Below are positions 39,138 through 48,987 of a DNA stretch of 64,000 nt, piece by piece. The stretch lies in assembly GCF_014638275.1 (NCBI RefSeq), contig NZ_BMFJ01000001.1:2282338-2346337 (forward strand), given 5' to 3'. Position numbers and translations under genes: made by a program. Origin of the DNA: Primorskyibacter flagellatus. GTDB taxonomy: Bacteria; Pseudomonadota; Alphaproteobacteria; Rhodobacterales; Rhodobacteraceae. The notes under the pieces are model-generated. The model was not told the DNA's origin and did no database searches. It saw only the letters and a list, made by a program, of their open reading frames with translations. Numbering within the stretch: position 1 is the first letter of the stretch; each line of letters opens with the position of its first letter.

Positions 39138-41312
39138 ATGACCAGTGCCGATTTTCTCCATTCCGACATTCCAGAAGCGCAGGACCTGCCCGGAACGGAC
39201 CTGACCGGCCCCGGCCGCTTCGTGAACCGGGAACTCAGCTGGCTCGGCTTCAACTGGCGGGTGCTGGAGGAGGCGGACAATCCCCGGGTTCCCCTGCTGG
39301 AACGGCTGCGGTTCCTGTCCATCAGTGCCGCCAACCTCGACGAATTCTACACGGTGCGGGTCGCCGGCCTGCGCGAACTGACGCGCGAGGGGCATACCTC
39401 GCCTGCGGCGGACGGGCTGACGCCTTCGGAACAGCTGGCGCTGATCGACGCGGATGCGCGCAAGCTGATGACGCAACAGCAGGACGCGCTGGACCGGCTC
39501 ATCGCCGAGATGCGGGCGGCGGGGATCATCGTGCTGGGCCGCGACGACCTGACAGAGGCGGACCGGACCCATCTGGCGGATGTGTTTCTCTACAAGGTGT
39601 TCCCGGTGCTCTCTCCGCTGGCCATCGACCCGGCGCATCCCTTCCCCTTCATCCCGAACATGGGCTTTTCCTTCGCGCTGATGCTGGAACGTCGCCGGGA
39701 CAGCCGGATGCTGCAGGCGCTTCTGCCGATCCCCCAGCAGATCCCGCGGTTCATCCCCTTGCCCGGCCCCGCGGGGGAACACCGCTTCCTGCCGCTGGAA
39801 GACCTGCTCCTGCTCAACATCGACCAGCTGTTCCCGGGCTATCGCACCGTGGGGTCCTGCACCTTCCGCGTGCTGCGCGACAGCGACCTTGAGGTGGAGG
39901 AAGAAGCCGAGGATCTGGTGCGGGAATTCGAAACCGCGCTGAAGCGGCGGCGGCGAGGGGAGGTCGTGCGGATGAAGATCTCCGCCGACGCGCCCCCCGC
40001 CCTCCGGTCGGTCATCATGCGAGAATTGCGCGTGAACCCGGACGAGGTGATCGAGGTCGACGGGCTGATCGGCCTGTCGGACCTGCGCGAACTGGTGATC
40101 GACGCGCGGCCCGACCTGCTCTGGCCGGTGTTCACGCCGCGGGTGCCGGAACGGGTGCAGGACCACGACGGCGACATGTTCGCGGCGATCCGGCAGAAGG
40201 ACATGCTGCTGCACCATCCCTACGAGACCTTCGACATGGTGGTGCGGTTCCTCGAACAGGCGGCGCATGATCCGGACGTGGTGGCGATCAAGCAGACGCT
40301 CTACCGGACGTCCAAGAACTCTCCGATCGTGGAGGCGCTGTGCGACGCGGCAGAGGACGGGAAATCGGTCACGGCTCTGGTGGAGTTGAAGGCGCGCTTC
40401 GACGAGGCCGCGAACATCCGCCAGTCCCGCCGGCTCGAACGCGCCGGGGCGCATGTCGTCTATGGCTTCGTCGACTGGAAGACCCATGCCAAGATCTCAA
40501 CCGTCGTGCGGCGGGAGGGCGACGCGCTGGTGACCTATACGCATTACGGCACGGGGAACTACCATCCGATCACGGCGCGGATCTACACCGACCTGAGTTT
40601 CTTTACCTGCGACGCGGCGCTCGGGCGGGACGCGACCAAGGTGTTCAACTACCTCTCGGGCTACGCCCAGCCCGAGACGCTGGAGAACCTCAAGATCAGC
40701 CCGCACCGGATGAAGGATTTCCTGCTGGAGCAGTTCGAGGCGGAGGCCGCCCATGCCCGCGCCGGCCGCCCCGCCCGCATCTGGGCGAAGATGAATTCGC
40801 TGATCGAACCGGACGTGATTGACGGGCTTTACCGCGCCTCCCAGGCGGGGGTGAAGATCGATCTGGTGATCCGCGGCATCTGCGGCATCCGGCCCGGCGT
40901 GAAGGGCCTGTCGGAGAATATCCGCGTGAAGTCTGTCGTGGGGCGGTTCCTGGAGCACAGCCGGATCGTCTGTTTCGGCAACGGGCACGGGCTGCCGTCC
41001 AAGGGATCGCGGGTCTTCATCTCCTCCGCAGACTGGATGGGGCGCAACCTGAACCGCCGGGTGGAAACGCTGGTGGAGATCACCAACGCCACCGTCAAGG
41101 CGCAGATCGTCAGCCAGATCATGGCGGCGAACCTCGCCGACCTCGCGCAGAGCTGGGTGATGCAGCCGGACGGGCATTTCCTGCGGGCGGAGCTTCCCGC
41201 CGGTCAGCTGGCCTTCAACTGCCACCGCTTCTTCATGGAAAACCCCTCCCTGTCGGGCCGGGGGTCCGCAGGGGCGAAGGACGTGCCGGTGCTGACCCAC
41301 GAGGCGGAGTGA
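39138..41312 (+). CDS. ppk1: Polyphosphate kinase 1
   Basis: 724 residues, forming long-chain polyphosphate from ATP. The N-terminal domain begins [20 protein letters not shown]. The catalytic domain has [20 protein letters not shown], the phospho-histidine region [20 protein letters not shown] and a second catalytic stretch [19 protein letters not shown]. Length is normal. Ppx, which degrades the same polymer, is encoded 1.2 kb downstream, separated by two small genes. Start at 39138; TTG/GTG alternatives are not needed. Confidence 0.96.
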   Translation: MTSADFLHSDIPEAQDLPGTDLTGPGRFVNRELSWLGFNWRVLEEADNPRVPLLERLRFLSISAANLDEFYTVRVAGLRELTREGHTSPAADGLTPSEQLALIDADARKLMTQQQDALDRLIAEMRAAGIIVLGRDDLTEADRTHLADVFLYKVFPVLSPLAIDPAHPFPFIPNMGFSFALMLERRRDSRMLQALLPIPQQIPRFIPLPGPAGEHRFLPLEDLLLLNIDQLFPGYRTVGSCTFRVLRDSDLEVEEEAEDLVREFETALKRRRRGEVVRMKISADAPPALRSVIMRELRVNPDEVIEVDGLIGLSDLRELVIDARPDLLWPVFTPRVPERVQDHDGDMFAAIRQKDMLLHHPYETFDMVVRFLEQAAHDPDVVAIKQTLYRTSKNSPIVEALCDAAEDGKSVTALVELKARFDEAANIRQSRRLERAGAHVVYGFVDWKTHAKISTVVRREGDALVTYTHYGTGNYHPITARIYTDLSFFTCDAALGRDATKVFNYLSGYAQPETLENLKISPHRMKDFLLEQFEAEAAHARAGRPARIWAKMNSLIEPDVIDGLYRASQAGVKIDLVIRGICGIRPGVKGLSENIRVKSVVGRFLEHSRIVCFGNGHGLPSKGSRVFISSADWMGRNLNRRVETLVEITNATVKAQIVSQIMAANLADLAQSWVMQPDGHFLRAELPAGQLAFNCHRFFMENPSLSGRGSAGAKDVPVLTHEAE

Positions 41313-41330
41313 GGCCGGACGGGGGCGGGC

Positions 41331-41362
41331 GCCTCCGGCGGGGATATTTGGTGCAAGATGAA
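41331..41362 (+). repeat. Intergenic repeat GCCTCCGGCGGGGRTATTT, plus-strand copy
   Basis: GCCTCCGGCGGGGATATTT, then GGTGCAAGATGAA, 18 bp after the ppk1 stop. It shares the full framework (GCCTCCGGCGGGG-RTATTT-GCAAGATGAA) with the copy at 25806-25837. Confidence 0.7.
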
Positions 41363-41449
41363 CGGGGATGGCGGCGCGCGTGCGGCGTGCGGTTGAAGTG
41401 TGGCGGGGCCCGTGAGAGACTTGCCAGCGACAGAGTAACGAGTGCGCCC

Positions 41450-41890
41450 ATGAAACTATCAGGGACATGCCTGTGCGGCGGCGTCGGGTTCCGGTCGGAA
41501 GGCTGGGTCAGCCCGATCCAGGCCTGCCACGCGACGCGGTGCCGGAAGGCCACCGGGGGACTGTTTTCGCCGGAAGTGGCGGCGTCCGCAGCCGCCTTCG
41601 AATGGACAGGCGACCCGGGGTTGATAGCCTCCTACGAAGCGCCGATCCTGCACGAACCGCCGGCCTACCGGCGGAACTTCTGCCGACGCTGCGGATCGCC
41701 CTTGCCCGTGGTGATCGCAGAAGCTGGAGTCGCGCTGCTGCACGCTGGACTTCTGGACGAAGGGGTCGAGCTTCCGGTCTTTCGCCACGCCTTTGTCGCG
41801 CAGAAATCCGGCTGTTGCGAAATCACCGACGGCAAGCCGCAGTACGAAGGGCAGCCTCCGCCGCCGGACATGTCCGTCCTGTTCGACTGA
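41450..41890 (+). CDS. GFA-domain (glutathione-dependent formaldehyde-activating-like) protein
   Basis: 146 residues. Zinc-binding cysteine motifs of the GFA/CENP-V family: GTCLCGGVGF at the start and NFCRRCGSPLP near residue 78. The usual middle CHC..C motif reads ACHATRCRKATGG. The family includes S-(hydroxymethyl)glutathione synthase, but most members have no known activity. No formaldehyde genes are near, so only the fold is assigned. Start at 41450 selected to give the family N-terminus MKLSGTCLCGG. Confidence 0.87.
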   Translation: MKLSGTCLCGGVGFRSEGWVSPIQACHATRCRKATGGLFSPEVAASAAAFEWTGDPGLIASYEAPILHEPPAYRRNFCRRCGSPLPVVIAEAGVALLHAGLLDEGVELPVFRHAFVAQKSGCCEITDGKPQYEGQPPPPDMSVLFD

Positions 41891-41902
41891 TCCCCTGCCC
41901 GT

Positions 41903-42331
41903 TCAGCCCGCCCCTTCCATCTGCACCATCCATCGCGTGCCGTAGCGGTCCGTGAGCATTCCGAACAGGCCGGCCCAGGACATCGGGGTGAGCGGCATGC
42001 GGACCTCTCCGCCCTCGGCGAGGGCGTCGAAGACGCGGCGCGTCTCGGCCTCTGTCGGGAAGGCGAGGGAGATGTTGACCCCGGCCATCGGCGGTGCGCC
42101 GCCGGGGGTCGGGTCGTCGGAGGCGTAGAGCCAGCCGTCGCCGATCGGCAGGGCGGCATGCATGATCGCGTCGGGCATGGCCTCGGGCATGCCGTCGGGG
42201 CGGTTGCCGTCCGGGAACATGTCGACCACGGTGAGGATCTGCAGCCGGTCCTCCGCGCCGAAGACGCGGGCGTAGAAGGACATCGCTTCCCGGCAGGTGC
42301 CGGAGAAGAAACGGTATGGGACGGGCTGCAT
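41903..42331 (-). CDS. VOC-family protein, PhnB/YjdN-like
   Basis: 142 residues. YRFFSGTCREAMSFYARVFG at the start, AIMHAALPIGDGWLYASDD, and a C-terminal MSWAGLFGMLTDRYGTRWMV are signatures of the PhnB/YjdN branch of the vicinal oxygen chelate superfamily (labelled 3-demethylubiquinone methyltransferase-like). True function unknown. It converges with the GFA gene with a 12-bp gap. The start at 42331 has only a modest ribosome-binding site; upstream in-frame sequence is not family-like. Confidence 0.86.
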   Translation of the reverse strand: MQPVPYRFFSGTCREAMSFYARVFGAEDRLQILTVVDMFPDGNRPDGMPEAMPDAIMHAALPIGDGWLYASDDPTPGGAPPMAGVNISLAFPTEAETRRVFDALAEGGEVRMPLTPMSWAGLFGMLTDRYGTRWMVQMEGAG

Positions 42332-42463
42332 CGACGGGATCCTCGGTTTCCGGTTCCGCCCCAGTCTGGCACCGGGCGCGCCGGAAGAACAGCCGCAAGG
42401 GAAAGCCGCGCCGCACAAAGCAGTTGGTTGACGGGCGGGTCCAGCGCTGCAATGTAGCGTGCG

Positions 42464-44041
42464 ATGACGGACAGCAGGCCCGATCCCATGGATGCACGTT
42501 CTGACCCCGGAACCGGAGACGATCCGGAATGGGGGCCTTTCCAGCGACCGCTGTTTGCCGACCCCTCGGTCCGCCACCTCAGCAGGGTCGGGGTGGTCGA
42601 CGTCGGGTCGAACTCCGTCCGGCTGGTGGTGTTCGACGGAGCGGCGCGGTCGCCGGCCTATTTCTACAACGAAAAGATCATGTGTGCGCTTGGCGCCGGG
42701 CTGTCCGAAACCGGTCGGCTGAACCCCGAGGGGCGCAAGCGGGCGCTGGCCGCGCTGCACCGGTTCCAGCTGCTGGCGCATGGCATGGACGCCGGACCGC
42801 TGACCGCCGTGGCCACAGCGGCGGTGCGCGATGCGGAGGACGGGCAGGCCTTTGTCGACGAGGTTGAGCGCGAGACCGGGCTGAAGATCAACATCATCCC
42901 GGGGACGGAAGAGGCGCGGCTGTCCGCGCAGGGCGTCATGCTGGGCTGGCCCGGCAGCTACGGTCTGGTCTGCGACATCGGCGGGTCGTCGATGGAGCTG
43001 GCCGAGATCAAGGGCGGGCAGGTCGGACGGCGCATGACCTCGCCGCTCGGGCCGCTGAAGCTGCGCGAGGTGCCCGGCGGGCGCAAGGGACGGCGGGCCT
43101 ATATCAAAGCCGAGGTCGACAAGATGGCGGAAACGCTCGGCTCTCAGCGCGACCGGCTGTTCCTGGTCGGCGGGTCGTGGCGAGCGATCGCGCGGATCGA
43201 CATGGATCGGCAGAATTACCCGCTGCACGTGCTGCACGAATACCGCATGTCGACTTCCGCCGTGCGCAAGACCGCCGACTATATCCGCGACAGCGATCTT
43301 GAGGCGCTGCGGTCGCGCTGTTCCATATCCTCCGCGCGGATGGACCTAGTGCCGCTGGCGTCGGAGGTTCTGATGGAGGTGGTGCGCGCCTTTCATCCCC
43401 ATGACATCGCGGTGTCGAGCTACGGGATCCGCGAAGGCCTGCTCTACCAGCAGATGCCGCAGGTGCTGCGCGACCGCGACCCGCTGATCGAGGCCTGCCG
43501 GTTCGCCGAAGCCAAGGATGCGCGCCTACCCGGCTTCGGACGCACACTCTACAATTTCATCCTGCCGATCTTCCGCGCCGCCCGGCCCGAGAAACAGCGC
43601 ATCATCAAGGCAGCCTGCCTGCTGCACGACGTGACCTGGCGGGCGCATCCCGACTACCGGGCGGAGGTCTGTTTCGACAATGCGACCCGCGCCAACCTTG
43701 GCGGGCTGAAGCATTCCGAACGCATCTTCCTGGGCCTCGCCCTGCTGCACCGCTACCGGAACAAGCGCGAAGGGACGTCGTTCGAGAACCTCTACCAGTA
43801 TCTTCCGCCGGAGGACCTGCTGCTGGCGGAAACCGTCGGCAAGGCGATGCGGTTCGGGGCGATGCTGTGGCTGGAAAAGGATTCGATCCCCGGCGAATTC
43901 CGCTGGTACCCCAAGAAGAAGGTGCTGGAACTGCGGCTGACCGAAGCCGCCTGGCCCCTGCTTGGGGAGGTCGCCATGGCGCGGCTCAAATCGCTCGCCA
44001 CGGCGCTTTCGGCAGAGCTTGACGTTAAGATGACGGCCTAA
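42464..44041 (+). CDS. ppx: Exopolyphosphatase/pppGpp phosphohydrolase family protein
   Basis: 525 residues. ASKHA fold: phosphate 1 loop GVVDVGSNSVRLVVFDG, then TAAVRDAEDGQAFVDEV, phosphate 2 loop VCDIGGSSMELAEI, and SSYGIREGLLYQQM. A C-terminal HD-like domain has ACLLHDVTWRAHPDY. It hydrolyses polyphosphate or pppGpp. Its place near ppk1 allows balanced polyphosphate turnover. The first 35 residues are a Pro/Asp-rich extension. The last 4 bp overlap the next, convergent gene. Confidence 0.94.
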   Translation: MTDSRPDPMDARSDPGTGDDPEWGPFQRPLFADPSVRHLSRVGVVDVGSNSVRLVVFDGAARSPAYFYNEKIMCALGAGLSETGRLNPEGRKRALAALHRFQLLAHGMDAGPLTAVATAAVRDAEDGQAFVDEVERETGLKINIIPGTEEARLSAQGVMLGWPGSYGLVCDIGGSSMELAEIKGGQVGRRMTSPLGPLKLREVPGGRKGRRAYIKAEVDKMAETLGSQRDRLFLVGGSWRAIARIDMDRQNYPLHVLHEYRMSTSAVRKTADYIRDSDLEALRSRCSISSARMDLVPLASEVLMEVVRAFHPHDIAVSSYGIREGLLYQQMPQVLRDRDPLIEACRFAEAKDARLPGFGRTLYNFILPIFRAARPEKQRIIKAACLLHDVTWRAHPDYRAEVCFDNATRANLGGLKHSERIFLGLALLHRYRNKREGTSFENLYQYLPPEDLLLAETVGKAMRFGAMLWLEKDSIPGEFRWYPKKKVLELRLTEAAWPLLGEVAMARLKSLATALSAELDVKMTA

Positions 44042-44412
44042 AGCTCTATCTCGCCGTCGGGGGTCTCCGGCATGTCGCGCATCTCCTCCGGCGTTTTCCG
44101 GCGCAGGATGATATCGCCGTTCGGCAGCATCTCGGGGGGATGGTAGTTCGCGAAGTCGTCTACCCTCTCGACCAGGTCCTGAAGCGCCGGGCCCATTTCC
44201 CGCAGGAAGTTCTGCATCGCGGGTCCGGCGTCCTCGGCCAGATCGCGCAGGGATTCCAGCGCGGGATCCACATCCTCCATCAGGCCGCGGAAGAACATCC
44301 GCGCGCCACGCTCCATCAGCGAAGGACCCTCTTCTTCCGGTGCTGGAGCGGCATCCTGCGCGGTGGCAGGAAGTGGCATGGCAAGGGCGACAATCAGGAC
44401 GATCCGTTTCAT
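44038..44412 (-). CDS. Exported hypothetical protein (AAT-motif family of roseobacters)
   Basis: 124 residues with a signal peptide (MKRIVLIVALAMPLPATA). The mature part is acidic with amphipathic helices: GPSLMERGARMFFRGLMEDV, LREMGPALQDLVERVDDFAN, then a conserved-looking close YHPPEMLPNGDIILRRK. Presumably periplasmic. Found here convergent with ppx (4-bp overlap). Start at 44412 chosen because it yields the signal peptide; six codons upstream is the alternative. Function unknown. Confidence 0.7.
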   Translation of the reverse strand: MKRIVLIVALAMPLPATAQDAAPAPEEEGPSLMERGARMFFRGLMEDVDPALESLRDLAEDAGPAMQNFLREMGPALQDLVERVDDFANYHPPEMLPNGDIILRRKTPEEMRDMPETPDGEIEL

Positions 44413-44448
44413 GATCGGGATATAGGGCACTGAAGGCGCTTCGCCAGA

Positions 44449-45459
44449 TCAGAGGTCGATGTCCAGCACGACGGGAAAGTGATCGGAGGCGGTGATGAGC
44501 GCATCGCGCAGCTCTGGCCGCGACCAGCAGTCGGGGTCGTCGAAGGGGTGCCAGATGCGCCATCGCGGGTTCAGTTCCATCAGGTCCGGAGAGATCATCA
44601 CGTAGTCGAGCAGCGCCTGAAGGAAGCGCTGTTCGGGCTTGATGTAGAACCGGGCGGAGGTCGGGGCGGCGGTCAGCTTGCGGCTCAGCGCCTGATGCGC
44701 GTGCGGGTCGAAAAGCTGCGGCGGTTCAGTGCCCATGACGATTTCCACCGAAGATCGTCCGAAAAGGTGTTCGTATTCGTCCAGTCCGGGGCCATCGTTC
44801 AGATCGCCCATGAGGATCAGGCTCTCGCCCCCGGCAAGGTGCTGGGCGACGCGCTGGCGCAGCCAGATCGCCTGTGCCAGCTGCTTGCGGCGGTTGGCGA
44901 TGGACAGGCGCATCACCTGATCCCGGCCGGTCGCGCCATGGGGCGCCTTGGATTTCAGGTGCACGCCGATCATGCGCAGCACGCGCCCCGCCGCCGTCGT
45001 CACCGCCAGTTCCAGCGGCGGCTTGGAGAAGGTGATGTCGTCCTCCGTCGCGTCCACGTCGAGGTCGATGCGGAAATGTCCGTCAAAGCGGGGCGCATGC
45101 GGAGCGCCCGCCAGCCCCTGCGGATCGTGGCGCACATCCAGCACGGCGGGGTCGTACATCAGGGCGATTTCCTGCTGCGTCTGGTTCGGATAGCCGATGA
45201 CGGCCCGGTCAGCGCGCAGGGCGAAGGCCTCTCCAAAGTTCTGCAGCGCGCGGATGGAGGAGCGGCGGGTGTTGGTGTCCGGCGCCTCGATCACCATGAT
45301 CGCGTCGGCGTCGATGGCGGTCAGGACAAGGCCAAGCGCCTCGATCTGCATGGCGCGGGTCACGTCGCGGCGGGCGGACCAGCGATCGTCAATCAGCAGT
45401 TCGCCCGCGTCGTCGAACAGGGCGTCGAACCATTCGATGTTGTAGCTGACGATGCGCAT
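44449..45459 (-). CDS. Endonuclease/exonuclease/phosphatase family protein
   Basis: 336 residues. Catalytic framework of the EEP superfamily: RIVSYNIEWFDAL at the N-terminus, metal-binding MVIEAPDTNTRR, LRMIGVHLKSK, LILMGDLNDGPG, and the final active-site TASDHFPVVLDIDL. No signal peptide, so intracellular. It could cleave DNA, RNA or phosphoester lipids; the sequence does not distinguish. Followed upstream on the same strand by a DnaJ-like gene 12 bp away. Confidence 0.9.
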   Translation of the reverse strand: MRIVSYNIEWFDALFDDAGELLIDDRWSARRDVTRAMQIEALGLVLTAIDADAIMVIEAPDTNTRRSSIRALQNFGEAFALRADRAVIGYPNQTQQEIALMYDPAVLDVRHDPQGLAGAPHAPRFDGHFRIDLDVDATEDDITFSKPPLELAVTTAAGRVLRMIGVHLKSKAPHGATGRDQVMRLSIANRRKQLAQAIWLRQRVAQHLAGGESLILMGDLNDGPGLDEYEHLFGRSSVEIVMGTEPPQLFDPHAHQALSRKLTAAPTSARFYIKPEQRFLQALLDYVMISPDLMELNPRWRIWHPFDDPDCWSRPELRDALITASDHFPVVLDIDL

Positions 45460-45471
45460 GACGTCCGCCGG

Positions 45472-46173
45472 TCAGGCCACCGGCGCACCGGCGCGGCTGC
45501 GCTTGGCGGTGATCTCCTCCCACGCGCGGTTGAGGTCGATCATGCGTCGTTCGGCCATGCCCAGGGCTTCCTCCGGAAGGCCCCGCGCGGCCAGCCGGTC
45601 GGGGTGGCATTCGCGCACCGCGGCCTTCCAGGCGGCGCGGGCTTCCTCGTAGGTGGCACCGGGGGTGAGACCGAGGATGGCGTAGGGATCGGCCACGGCG
45701 TCCGGCACATGGCGGGCACGCAGGGTGCGGAACCGGCTCTCGTCCATGCCGAAGATCTTCGCGACTTCCAGCAGAAAGGCGTCCTCGGCCGGGTGATAGC
45801 CGCCGTCGGCCATGGCGATATGGAACAGCCCGTCCATGATGTCGCAAAGCGTCTCGCTGCGGGGGCCGAACATGGAGGCGATGCGCTGCGCGTAAAGGTC
45901 GTACCCCGCGACGTCCTGCCGGGCGAGGTTGAAGACCTTGGCCGCCTCCGCCTCGTCCTTGTCGGCGATGCGGAAGACTTCGCGGAAGGCCGTCACCTCG
46001 TCCCGCGTCACCTGGCCGTCGGCCTTGGCCATCTTTGCGCCAAGCGCGATGACGGCGATGGTGAAGGCGACAGAGCGTTCGGGCGGGGTCCGCAGCCCGT
46101 CGAAGACCGAGGCAAGGCTTTCCCCCCGCGCCAGCGCGGCAATGGCTTCGGATATGCGGGACCAGATCGACAT
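45472..46173 (-). CDS. DjlA-like TerB/DnaJ-domain protein
   Basis: 233 residues. The N-terminal two thirds form a TerB-like all-helical domain (ALGAKMAKADGQVTRDEVTA; FHIAMADGGYHPAEDAFL). The C-terminus is a J domain: DPYAILGLTPGATYEEARAA, with the HPD tripeptide in ECHPDRLAA. This is the DjlA layout without the N-terminal membrane helix of the E. coli protein, so it is probably a soluble or peripherally bound co-chaperone of DnaK. Co-directional with the EEP nuclease gene. Confidence 0.88.
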   Translation of the reverse strand: MSIWSRISEAIAALARGESLASVFDGLRTPPERSVAFTIAVIALGAKMAKADGQVTRDEVTAFREVFRIADKDEAEAAKVFNLARQDVAGYDLYAQRIASMFGPRSETLCDIMDGLFHIAMADGGYHPAEDAFLLEVAKIFGMDESRFRTLRARHVPDAVADPYAILGLTPGATYEEARAAWKAAVRECHPDRLAARGLPEEALGMAERRMIDLNRAWEEITAKRSRAGAPVA

Positions 46174-46204
46174 GACACCAGTTTAACCGGGAGCGCGGGG
46201 CGTG

Positions 46205-46690
46205 TCAGAGAATTTTCTGCATCAGCACAAGGTCCAGCCAGCGGCCGAACTTGCGCCCCGACTGCGGCAGGCGTCCGCAATGGTCGTAGCCTATGGCGGC
46301 GTGAAAGGCGATGCCGGCCGCGTTCTCTCCGCTGATGCCGGCCACCATGGTATGCGCCCCGGCGGCGCGGGCGTGATCCTCCACCGCCTGCATGAGAGCG
46401 CGGCCCATGCCCCGCCCGCGCGCCTGCGGGCCAAGGACGATGGAATGCTCCATCGCCTGCGCATACCCGTTGCCTGCGCGAAACTGGTCGTAGCTGGCGA
46501 ACCCGGCGACGGTCCCCTCCGCCTCAGCGACAAAGACTTCGCGTCCGCGGGCCTGCCGGTCAGCGATCCAGTCCGCGATGTCCCCGGCAGAGCGTTCGAG
46601 GGTGGAGAAGGTAACCGTCGTGTCCCGGATCACCGGGGTCCAGATGGTGTGGACGGCGACGGCATCGGCAGCGGTGGCGGGGCGGATCAT
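46205..46690 (-). CDS. GNAT N-acetyltransferase, phosphinothricin-acetyltransferase-like
   Basis: 161 residues. It opens MIRPATAADAVAVHTIW and TVTFSTLERS. The acetyl-CoA loop is LGPQARGRGMGRALMQA (R/Q-x-x-G-x-G/A), followed by GAHTMVAGISGENAAGIAFH and a GYDHCGRLPQSGRKFGRW end, which is the phosphinothricin/methionine sulfone acetyltransferase (MnaT/PAT) pattern. It probably acetylates glutamate-analogue amines. It lies just upstream (minus strand sense) of a repeat element that separates it from the mutase gene. Confidence 0.88.
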   Translation of the reverse strand: MIRPATAADAVAVHTIWTPVIRDTTVTFSTLERSAGDIADWIADRQARGREVFVAEAEGTVAGFASYDQFRAGNGYAQAMEHSIVLGPQARGRGMGRALMQAVEDHARAAGAHTMVAGISGENAAGIAFHAAIGYDHCGRLPQSGRKFGRWLDLVLMQKIL

Positions 46691-46766
46691 GGCGGAACCT
46701 CCGGGCAGGGCAGAGGATCATCCGATGCTGCGCTGCGGAAGGCAAGGGGCCGCGCCAGCAGCCCCC

Positions 46767-46798
46767 TTCTTTGGTTTCAAAAGTATCCTCGGGGGGGG
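46767..46798 (-). repeat. Diverged copy of the intergenic repeat, minus strand
   Basis: On the minus strand CCCCGAGGATACTTTTGAAACCAAAGAAG keeps the framework of the two better copies (GCGGGG-RTATTT-...-AAGATGAA) with substitutions. It is followed at 46811-46829 by the hairpin GGGGGGC-AGACA-GCCCCCC. Located downstream of the mutase gene. Confidence 0.45.
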
Positions 46799-46854
46799 CC
46801 GCATCGCGGCGGGGGGCAGACAGCCCCCCTCCCCCCTCGCCTTCGGCCGCGCGA

Positions 46855-48987
46855 TCAGGCTGCCCGCGCCGCCCGGATCAGGCCGAGGATGTCCTGTGCG
46901 GCAGAGGGGATGTTGGTCCCCGGACCGAAGATCGCCTTCACCCCGGCCTTCTTGAGGAAATCGTAATCCTGCTGCGGGATCACCCCGCCGCAGATCACGA
47001 TGATGTCGCCGGCGTCCTTTTCCTTCAGCGCCTCGATCAGCTGCGGCGCGAGCGTCTTGTGCCCTGCCGCCTGGCTCGAGATCCCGACGACATGCACGTC
47101 GTTGTCGATGGCGTCCTGCGCGGCCTCCTCCGGGGTCTGGAACAGCGGACCAACGTCGACGTCGAAGCCGATGTCGGCAAAGGCGGTGGCGATGACCTTG
47201 GCGCCGCGGTCGTGGCCGTCCTGGCCCATCTTGACGACCAGAAGGCGGGGGCGGCGGCCCTCTTCCTCGGCAAAGGTCTCGATATCCTTCTGGATGGCGG
47301 CAAAGCCCTCGTCGCCTTCATAGGCCGCGCCGTAGACCCCGGCGAGCGTCTTGACCTCCGCCCGGTGGCGGCCGAATTCCTTTTCCATCGCCATGCTGAT
47401 CTCTCCTACCGTGGCCCTTGCGCGGGCGGCCTCTACCGCCGCCTCGAGCAGATTGCCGCCCTCTTTCGCGCGGCGCGTCAGTTCGTTGAGCGCGGCGGTG
47501 CAGGCGGCCTCGTCGCGGGAGGCACGGATGCGCTCAAGCCGTTCGACCTGCGATTTGCGCACCGCGACGTTGTCGACGTCGAGGATGTCGATCGGATCCT
47601 CCTTGTCCTTGCGGTACTTGTTGACGCCGACGATGACCTCTTCGCCGCGGTCGATCATGGCCTGACGGCGCGCCGCCGATTCCTCGATCCTCAGCTTGGG
47701 CATGCCGGAGGCGACGGCCTTGGTCATGCCGCCCATCTCCCGCACCTCCTCCATCAGCGCCCAGGCCTTCTGGATCAGCTCGTCCGTCAGGCTTTCCACG
47801 TAGTAGGAGCCGGCGAGCGGGTCGATGACCTTGGTCACCCCCGTCTCCTCCTGCAGGACCAGCTGCGTGTTGCGCGCGATGCGGGCGGAGAAGTCGGTCG
47901 GCAGCGCAATCGCCTCGTCCAGCGCGTTGGTGTGCAGGGACTGGGTGCCGCCGAGCACAGCGCTCATCGCCTCGTAGGCGGTGCGGATGACGTTGTTGTA
48001 GGGGTCCTGCTCTTGAAGCGACACGCCGGAGGTCTGGCAGTGAGTCCGCAGCATCTTGGAGCCCTCCTTCTGCGCCCCGAACTCTTCCATCACCCGGTGC
48101 CAGAGCGTGCGGGCGGCGCGCAGCTTGGCGATTTCCATGAAGAAGTTCATGCCGATGGCGAAGAAGAACGACAGGCGACCGGCGAACTTGTCGACGTCCA
48201 TCCCGGCGTCGATGGCGGCCTGCACGTATTCGCGCCCGTCGGCGAGGGTGTAGGCCAGCTCCTGCACCAGGTTCGCACCCGCCTCCTGCATGTGGTAGCC
48301 GGAGATGGAGATGGAGTTGAACTTGGGCATCTCGTTCGAGGTGTATTCGATGATGTCGGAGATGATCCGCATCGAGGGCTGGGGCGGATAGATATAGGTG
48401 TTCCGCACCATGAATTCCTTGAGGATGTCGTTCTGGATCGTGCCGGACAGGACCGACTTGTCATGGCCCTGCTCTTCCCCGGTGACGATGAAGTTCGCAA
48501 GCACCGGGATCACCGCGCCGTTCATGGTCATGGAGACCGACACCTGATCCAGCGGGATGCCGTCGAAGAGGATCTTCATGTCCTCGACGGAGTCGATGGC
48601 CACCCCCGCCTTGCCGACGTCGCCGACCACGCGCGGATGGTCGCTGTCATAGCCGCGGTGCGTGGCGAGGTCGAAGGCGACCGACACGCCCTGCTGCCCG
48701 GCAGCAAGGTTGCGGCGGTAGAAGGCGTTGGATTCCTCCGCCGTGGAAAAGCCCGCGTATTGCCGGATCGTCCAGGGCCGGCCGGCATACATCGTGGCGC
48801 GCGGGCCGCGGGTGAAGGGCGCCATGCCGGGGAGCGACCCCATGTGGTCCAGCCCCTCCGTATCCTCTTGGGTGTAGAGCGGGCGGACCTCGATCCCCTC
48901 CAGCGTGTGCCAGGTCAGGGAGGAGAGCGGCTTGCCGCGCAGTTCCTTTTCAGCGCGAGCCGACCAGTCGTCTTTCTTCGATGCCAT
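46855..48987 (-). CDS. scpA: Methylmalonyl-CoA mutase
   Basis: 710 residues, adenosylcobalamin-dependent enzyme converting (R)-methylmalonyl-CoA to succinyl-CoA, the last step of propionyl-CoA assimilation. Substrate domain: [53 protein letters not shown]. The C-terminal B12 domain has [11 protein letters not shown], whose His is the lower cobalt ligand, and [14 protein letters not shown]. Single-chain (alpha-only) form of normal length. pccA, pccB and pccR lie within 14 kb, so the window encodes the pathway from propionyl-CoA onward, apart from the epimerase and the B12 chaperone. Confidence 0.97.
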   Translation of the reverse strand: MASKKDDWSARAEKELRGKPLSSLTWHTLEGIEVRPLYTQEDTEGLDHMGSLPGMAPFTRGPRATMYAGRPWTIRQYAGFSTAEESNAFYRRNLAAGQQGVSVAFDLATHRGYDSDHPRVVGDVGKAGVAIDSVEDMKILFDGIPLDQVSVSMTMNGAVIPVLANFIVTGEEQGHDKSVLSGTIQNDILKEFMVRNTYIYPPQPSMRIISDIIEYTSNEMPKFNSISISGYHMQEAGANLVQELAYTLADGREYVQAAIDAGMDVDKFAGRLSFFFAIGMNFFMEIAKLRAARTLWHRVMEEFGAQKEGSKMLRTHCQTSGVSLQEQDPYNNVIRTAYEAMSAVLGGTQSLHTNALDEAIALPTDFSARIARNTQLVLQEETGVTKVIDPLAGSYYVESLTDELIQKAWALMEEVREMGGMTKAVASGMPKLRIEESAARRQAMIDRGEEVIVGVNKYRKDKEDPIDILDVDNVAVRKSQVERLERIRASRDEAACTAALNELTRRAKEGGNLLEAAVEAARARATVGEISMAMEKEFGRHRAEVKTLAGVYGAAYEGDEGFAAIQKDIETFAEEEGRRPRLLVVKMGQDGHDRGAKVIATAFADIGFDVDVGPLFQTPEEAAQDAIDNDVHVVGISSQAAGHKTLAPQLIEALKEKDAGDIIVICGGVIPQQDYDFLKKAGVKAIFGPGTNIPSAAQDILGLIRAARAA

